NCBI GenBank assembly: GCA_963697205.1 | Contig: CAVONB010000012.1 | Coordinates: forward strand, 162,461 to 226,460 | DNA: 64,000 nucleotides | Source of the DNA: CAVONB01 sp963697205 | Lineage (GTDB): Bacteria; Pseudomonadota; Alphaproteobacteria; Rhizobiales; Hyphomicrobiaceae | Direction of reading: 5' to 3' | Shown: piece after piece, positions 61,011 to 64,000 of the stretch | Layout of the letters: each line of letters starts with the position of its first letter | Numbering within the stretch: position 1 is the first letter of the stretch | Notes under the pieces: generated by a model | Databases searched by the model: none | What the model was told of the DNA's origin: nothing | What the model saw: only the letters and a program-made list of their open reading frames with translations | Position numbers and translations under genes: made by a program

Positions 61011-61841
61011 ATGCGCGTCTTCGACATGCTCCGGCAACTTGTGCCCGACCTAGAGCCGCATAAGACAAAGATTCATCTGGCGACCGGTAATGGCGCGCCG
61101 TTCCGGCTCGACGTGTTCGCGTCCGGTGGCTTCCCAGAGTGGCAGCGCTCCCAGACCCAGCGCAACTTCGAGCGCCCCTGGGTTTTAGCTCTGCTTAAGC
61201 TCGTCGACCGCGATCGGTGGCTTTTCGGTGGGGTCCATCGATCGACGGGGCCGTGCACGCGCCGCGTCGCTCCAGAGAATGGACAGGAATATTTCTACTA
61301 TCCACTGGAGGAGGATGAGCGGTCCACAGAGTTGACGGGGCGTCTCGTCGTTTCCTTCAAACGGCCAGGCCGTCAGTCCTATCTCAACGCAGAGACATGG
61401 TCTGACAATATCTGCCTTGCCGAGGTATACCCCACGCGCCTGTCCATTGGCGACTTCCCCGGCTACCGGTCGGTCGAGCTGACGTTTGACGAGCTTCGTC
61501 TGGTGGTCGGGCAAGGGCTGGCGTCATGGCGAGCAGCTCTCTCCAACGTCGCCGGCGTCTACCTGATCTCGGATACCGAGACCGGGCACCTGTATGTCGG
61601 TTCGGCTTCCGGCATGGGCGGGATCTGGCAGCGCTGGGCGGACTACGCCGCGACGGGCCACGGAGGCAATGTGGAACTCAAGGCTCTCCTCAACGGTAGC
61701 GGCATCGACCGCGCCAAGGCCTTCCGGTTCTCGATTCTGGAGATCGCGGACATCCACACTGGCGAGGCCGATGTGATCGCCCGCGAGTGCCACTGGAAGC
61801 GCGTCCTGCTCAGCCGCTCGCATGGGCTGAACGGGAATTGA
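61011..61841 (+). CDS. GIY-YIG-domain protein
   Basis: 276 residues from the ATG at 61011 (MRVFDMLRQLVPDLEPHK). The C-terminal 90 residues show a GIY-YIG nuclease-like core: NVAGVYLISDTETGHLYVGSASG (GVY..LYVG), then WQRWADYAATGHGGNVELK and a conserved Glu-region (EADVIARECHWKRVL). The N-terminal 170 residues are not from a known domain, rich in basic and aromatic residues (FERPWVLALLKLVDRDRWLFGG). Restriction or repair or homing nucleases use this core. Its place just after tRNA-Val suggests a mobile or defence origin. Codon use appears ordinary. Confidence 0.78.
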   Translation: MRVFDMLRQLVPDLEPHKTKIHLATGNGAPFRLDVFASGGFPEWQRSQTQRNFERPWVLALLKLVDRDRWLFGGVHRSTGPCTRRVAPENGQEYFYYPLEEDERSTELTGRLVVSFKRPGRQSYLNAETWSDNICLAEVYPTRLSIGDFPGYRSVELTFDELRLVVGQGLASWRAALSNVAGVYLISDTETGHLYVGSASGMGGIWQRWADYAATGHGGNVELKALLNGSGIDRAKAFRFSILEIADIHTGEADVIARECHWKRVLLSRSHGLNGN

Positions 61842-62024
61842 GTTCCCACGACAACAGCTACCGAGGCGCGGATGAGCGAGCCGTCGCCGCTACAGGCGAC
61901 GTCCTGCGCTCGATCCAAGTTGCGAGCTGAAATGTCCCCGGTGCAAACTAGTGAGCCTGCATAGGCGCGGAAGCGGTCGCGACTCGCGCACCGCCGAGAA
62001 GTTTGCCATCGGAGGGGACAGCCC

Positions 62025-62372
62025 ATGCGCATCCACAATCTCTACACCGACGAGACCGGTGAATCGCACTTTCGCGACATCGAGATCGACTGGGTCGAGG
62101 AGCGCCGGGGCAGCAAGCTTTCCGAGCGCCTGCCGGCGACCGGCATTATCTTCCGCGAGACCAAGCCGGAGAATACGGTCGACTGGCATACGGCGCCGCG
62201 CCGGCAGTACATCGTCAACCTGCAGTCGGGCGTGAAGATCACCGCGAGCGACGGGGAGAGCCGCGTGATCGGCCCCGGCGAGGTTCTGCTGGTCGAGGAT
62301 ACGACGGGCAAGGGACATCTGTCGGAGGGTCTGGGCGAATTGCGACGGAGCCTGTTCATCCCCATTGACTGA
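62025..62372 (+). CDS. Small cupin-like protein
   Basis: 115 residues, ATG at 62025. Cupin fold suggested by the beta-strand run GIIFRETKPENTVDWHTAPRRQYIVNLQSGVKIT and GPGEVLLVEDTTGKGHLSEGLGE, with one His in motif 1 (DWHTAP) and one in motif 2 (KGHLSE). Only a few conserved metal ligands remain, so activity is uncertain. It precedes the RidA trio on the same strand but 293 bases away. Confidence 0.75.
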   Translation: MRIHNLYTDETGESHFRDIEIDWVEERRGSKLSERLPATGIIFRETKPENTVDWHTAPRRQYIVNLQSGVKITASDGESRVIGPGEVLLVEDTTGKGHLSEGLGELRRSLFIPID

Positions 62373-62665
62373 GGGCGTTTGCCAGAGTGGCGGCTGGCGG
62401 TTGATCCCACAGAAGCGGTCGTCGCCAGCGTGCAGCAGACTTGGTCATGGGCCGTCACCGGGCACGGTCGGTATCGGAGGTATTGCGTCGGAAACGCTGC
62501 TCGTGCGAGCTTGAGCAGGGTGGCGCTGCTTCGCCGGACGTTTCGGATCGCTTCAACCGTCAGCCTCTTAAGCGCTTCTCTTTTTCACCCAAACCGACAG
62601 CCATCGATGTGTCGAGTCGCGCCTGCTTCAGTCCCCCTGAGCTGCATGAGAATAGGGAGAGAAAC

Positions 62666-63055
62666 GTGCGCGAAGTGATTCCGCCTCCCCGGCCCGGCCT
62701 CGACCTCAAGGCTCACTATGGCCATCATCAGTCTATCGCGATCCGCGCCGGTGGGCTCATCTTCTGCTCTGGCATGCTCCCGATAGACGCCGAGACGGGT
62801 GAGCGAATGCACGGCACACTGACGAGCGAAGCGCACGTCATCTTCAAGAATCTGAAGATGGTTCTTGAATTGGCAGGGTCTTCGCTCGACCGTCTCGTTC
62901 AGGTGCATGCTCTGATCTACGACAGCATAGAGTACGACGTGCTAAACCGGGTCTATCGGCAATACGTCACCAACGGGCCGCCCGCCCGCACGGTCTGGAC
63001 CGCACAAAGCGAGGCCGGCTTCAAGATCCAGATCGACGCGCTCGCTGCAGCTTGA
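62666..63055 (+). CDS. RidA-family protein, paralog A
   Basis: 129 residues from the GTG at 62666, with AGGGAGA 5 bases upstream. RidA/YjgF proteins hydrolyse reactive enamine/imine intermediates of amino-acid metabolism. Family marks: AIRAGGLIFCSGMLPIDAETGE, LKMVLELAGSSLDRLVQVHALI and the PPARTVW motif carrying the active-site Arg. The terminal acidic residue is Asp (KIQIDAL) in place of the usual Glu, so its substrate or activity may be different. First of three tandem RidA-family genes. Confidence 0.9.
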   Translation: MREVIPPPRPGLDLKAHYGHHQSIAIRAGGLIFCSGMLPIDAETGERMHGTLTSEAHVIFKNLKMVLELAGSSLDRLVQVHALIYDSIEYDVLNRVYRQYVTNGPPARTVWTAQSEAGFKIQIDALAAA

Positions 63056-63065
63056 GGTCAGGCCC

Positions 63066-63464
63066 ATGGACGTCATCCGCCAGATCGTGTTGCCCACCGC
63101 CCCTGCTCACGACATCCGCACGAGCCTCGAACTACCGGTCTCGTCGATCGTCAGGGGCGGCGATTTTCTCTTCGTCTCGGGGCTGTTCGCAGTCGACCCT
63201 GTCACCGGGGCCCGCGTGCCCAGCACCACCGCCGACGAGACCCGGATGATCCTGACTAACCTCAAGGCCATGCTGGAAGCCGCCGGGTCGTCACTGTCGA
63301 ACGTCGTCAAGGTGAACGTGCTGCTGCAAAGCATGCTCGAAGCGCCCAACATGAACGGCGTGTACGCGACCTTCTTCGCCGAACCGCCGCCAGCCAGGAC
63401 CGTCTGCGGCGCTCGCCTTCCCGATGGCGTCAAGGTCATCATCGAGTGCACTGCGTTGGCCTGA
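63066..63464 (+). CDS. RidA-family protein, paralog B
   Basis: 132 residues, ATG at 63066, 10 bases after paralog A. Motifs: GGDFLFVSGLFAVDPVTGARVP, LKAMLEAAGSSLSNVVKVNVLL and PPPARTVCGARLPDGVKVIIECTAL, retaining the catalytic Arg and terminal Glu of active RidA proteins. Cupled spacing makes it part of the same transcript. Of the three, this one looks closest to canonical RidA. Confidence 0.9.
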   Translation: MDVIRQIVLPTAPAHDIRTSLELPVSSIVRGGDFLFVSGLFAVDPVTGARVPSTTADETRMILTNLKAMLEAAGSSLSNVVKVNVLLQSMLEAPNMNGVYATFFAEPPPARTVCGARLPDGVKVIIECTALA

Positions 63465-63491
63465 AGTCCGAAGGGCGAAACGAGGTCTATC

Positions 63492-63920
63492 ATGGTCGAA
63501 AAGCTTGCACGCTCCGTGATCGAGCCGAGGAATCCGAATCTCAACGCGTCGCGAACGGGCAATCTCCCGCACGTGCCGGGTATCAAGGCCGGTCCCTACA
63601 TCTTCTTGTCGGGCATGGGGCCGACCGATCCGGTTACAGGCGAACGCTTTCACGGACCGATCGGCGAGCAGGTCCGCATGACGCTGGACAACATGCGCCA
63701 CATGCTGGAGTCGGCTGGCTCGTCGATGGAGCGGATCGTGCGCATCCACATGGTGCTCGCCAACATCGCCGACGTGCCCGAGATGGAGCGTGCGTATCGC
63801 GAGTTCTTCACACACGAGCCGCCGGCACGTATGTCCTGGTCGATGGAACTCCGCTTCGGTAACGGTTGCGAGATCGAGTGTATCGCGCTCGCCGGCAGGG
63901 TAAGCCAGGGCGTAGGCTGA
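63492..63920 (+). CDS. RidA-family protein, paralog C
   Basis: 142 residues, ATG at 63492. Motifs: AGPYIFLSGMGPTDPVTGERF, NMRHMLESAGSSMERIVRIHMVL and PPARMSWSMELRFGNGCEIECIALAG, with Arg retained but Met/Ser following it and a longer N-terminal tail (residues 1-25, NASRTGNLPHVPGI). It lies 27 bases after paralog B. The tail and the C-terminal extension (SQGVG) mark it as a diverged member. Confidence 0.88.
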   Translation: MVEKLARSVIEPRNPNLNASRTGNLPHVPGIKAGPYIFLSGMGPTDPVTGERFHGPIGEQVRMTLDNMRHMLESAGSSMERIVRIHMVLANIADVPEMERAYREFFTHEPPARMSWSMELRFGNGCEIECIALAGRVSQGVG

Positions 63921-63950
63921 ACAGGTTCACAATCGAGGAGGGATTCGCGC

Positions 63951-64000
63951 TTGGTATTGCCGGCACAGAGCGACTTTCCGTTGGCTGAGCGATCGAGTTA
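63951..64000 (+). CDS. Possible start of a further gene (cut by window end)
   Basis: A strong ribosome site GAGGAGGG (63935-63942) lies 8 bases before a TTG at 63951 that opens MVLPAQSDFPLAERSS and runs to the window end. It would be co-transcribed with the RidA genes. Too short to identify. Confidence 0.4.
   Translation, partial: MVLPAQSDFPLAERSS

Overview
This is a GC-rich chromosomal window with alphaproteobacterial gene content. Evidence for the lineage: the order fabH - ihfA - MerR-type regulator - tRNA-Pro at the left end, a ChpT phosphotransferase beside a single-domain receiver, an EipA/DUF1134 envelope protein, and several TRAP-type solute-binding proteins. I cannot name the species. 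The sequence carries single-base indels that break clear genes: about eight in fabH at the left edge, and one each in ihfA, wzx, the cation efflux gene, one dctP and a membrane protein gene. Several fall in short homopolymers, so many are probably sequencing errors rather than pseudogenes.

Layout. 1-3175: housekeeping end (fabH, ihfA, MerR regulator, phosphopantetheinyl transferase, tRNA-Pro). 3717-26866: an exopolysaccharide locus. It contains a Wzx-like flippase, a Tat-exported GH10 glycosidase, glycosyltransferases of GT2, GT92-like, WecG/TagA and GT4 type, a SAM methyltransferase, a WcaJ/ExoY-type priming sugar transferase, an ExoF/Wza-like export protein, an ExoP/Wzc-like chain-length ATPase and an O-antigen-ligase/polymerase-like protein. 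A 1946-residue modular protein sits inside it (Calx-beta, PQQ-type sugar dehydrogenase propeller, seven 103-residue repeats and three 182-residue modules). 26937-30703: quinone reductase-like enzyme, CDF metal exporter, luciferase-like monooxygenase, small secreted protein. 30892-38516: one minus-strand operon with three paralogous DctP proteins, DctQ, DctM, a cyclase-family hydrolase and a cupin, closed by a textbook terminator. 38717-53748: cupin, receiver + ChpT, CysQ, EipA, a coiled-coil membrane protein, a TDT/SLAC1-type channel with a TakP-like binding protein, GNAT, TrxC, quinone reductase, secreted HExxH protein. 54001-60571: multicopper oxidase overlapping an amidase, an AhpD-like protein interrupted by an in-frame UGA, an aldo/keto reductase, a secreted protein. 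60745-64000: tRNA-Val followed by a GIY-YIG domain protein, a cupin, and three tandem RidA-family genes.

The observation I consider most important is at 57089-58204 (minus strand). A single reading frame crosses a UGA exactly at the second position of an AhpD-type CxxC...H motif (C-F-Y-UGA-T-S-S-H), so the protein reads as a CxxU selenoprotein of about 371 residues. A hairpin 17-37 nt after the UGA has a five-base loop CGUGA, fitting the bacterial SECIS pattern. No selenocysteine machinery lies in this window, so genome-level confirmation is needed.

A second unusual structure is a pair of tandem long hairpins at 12571-12739. They share outer arms and a loop core but differ at five positions in each 16-bp inner stem, all compensated on the other side.
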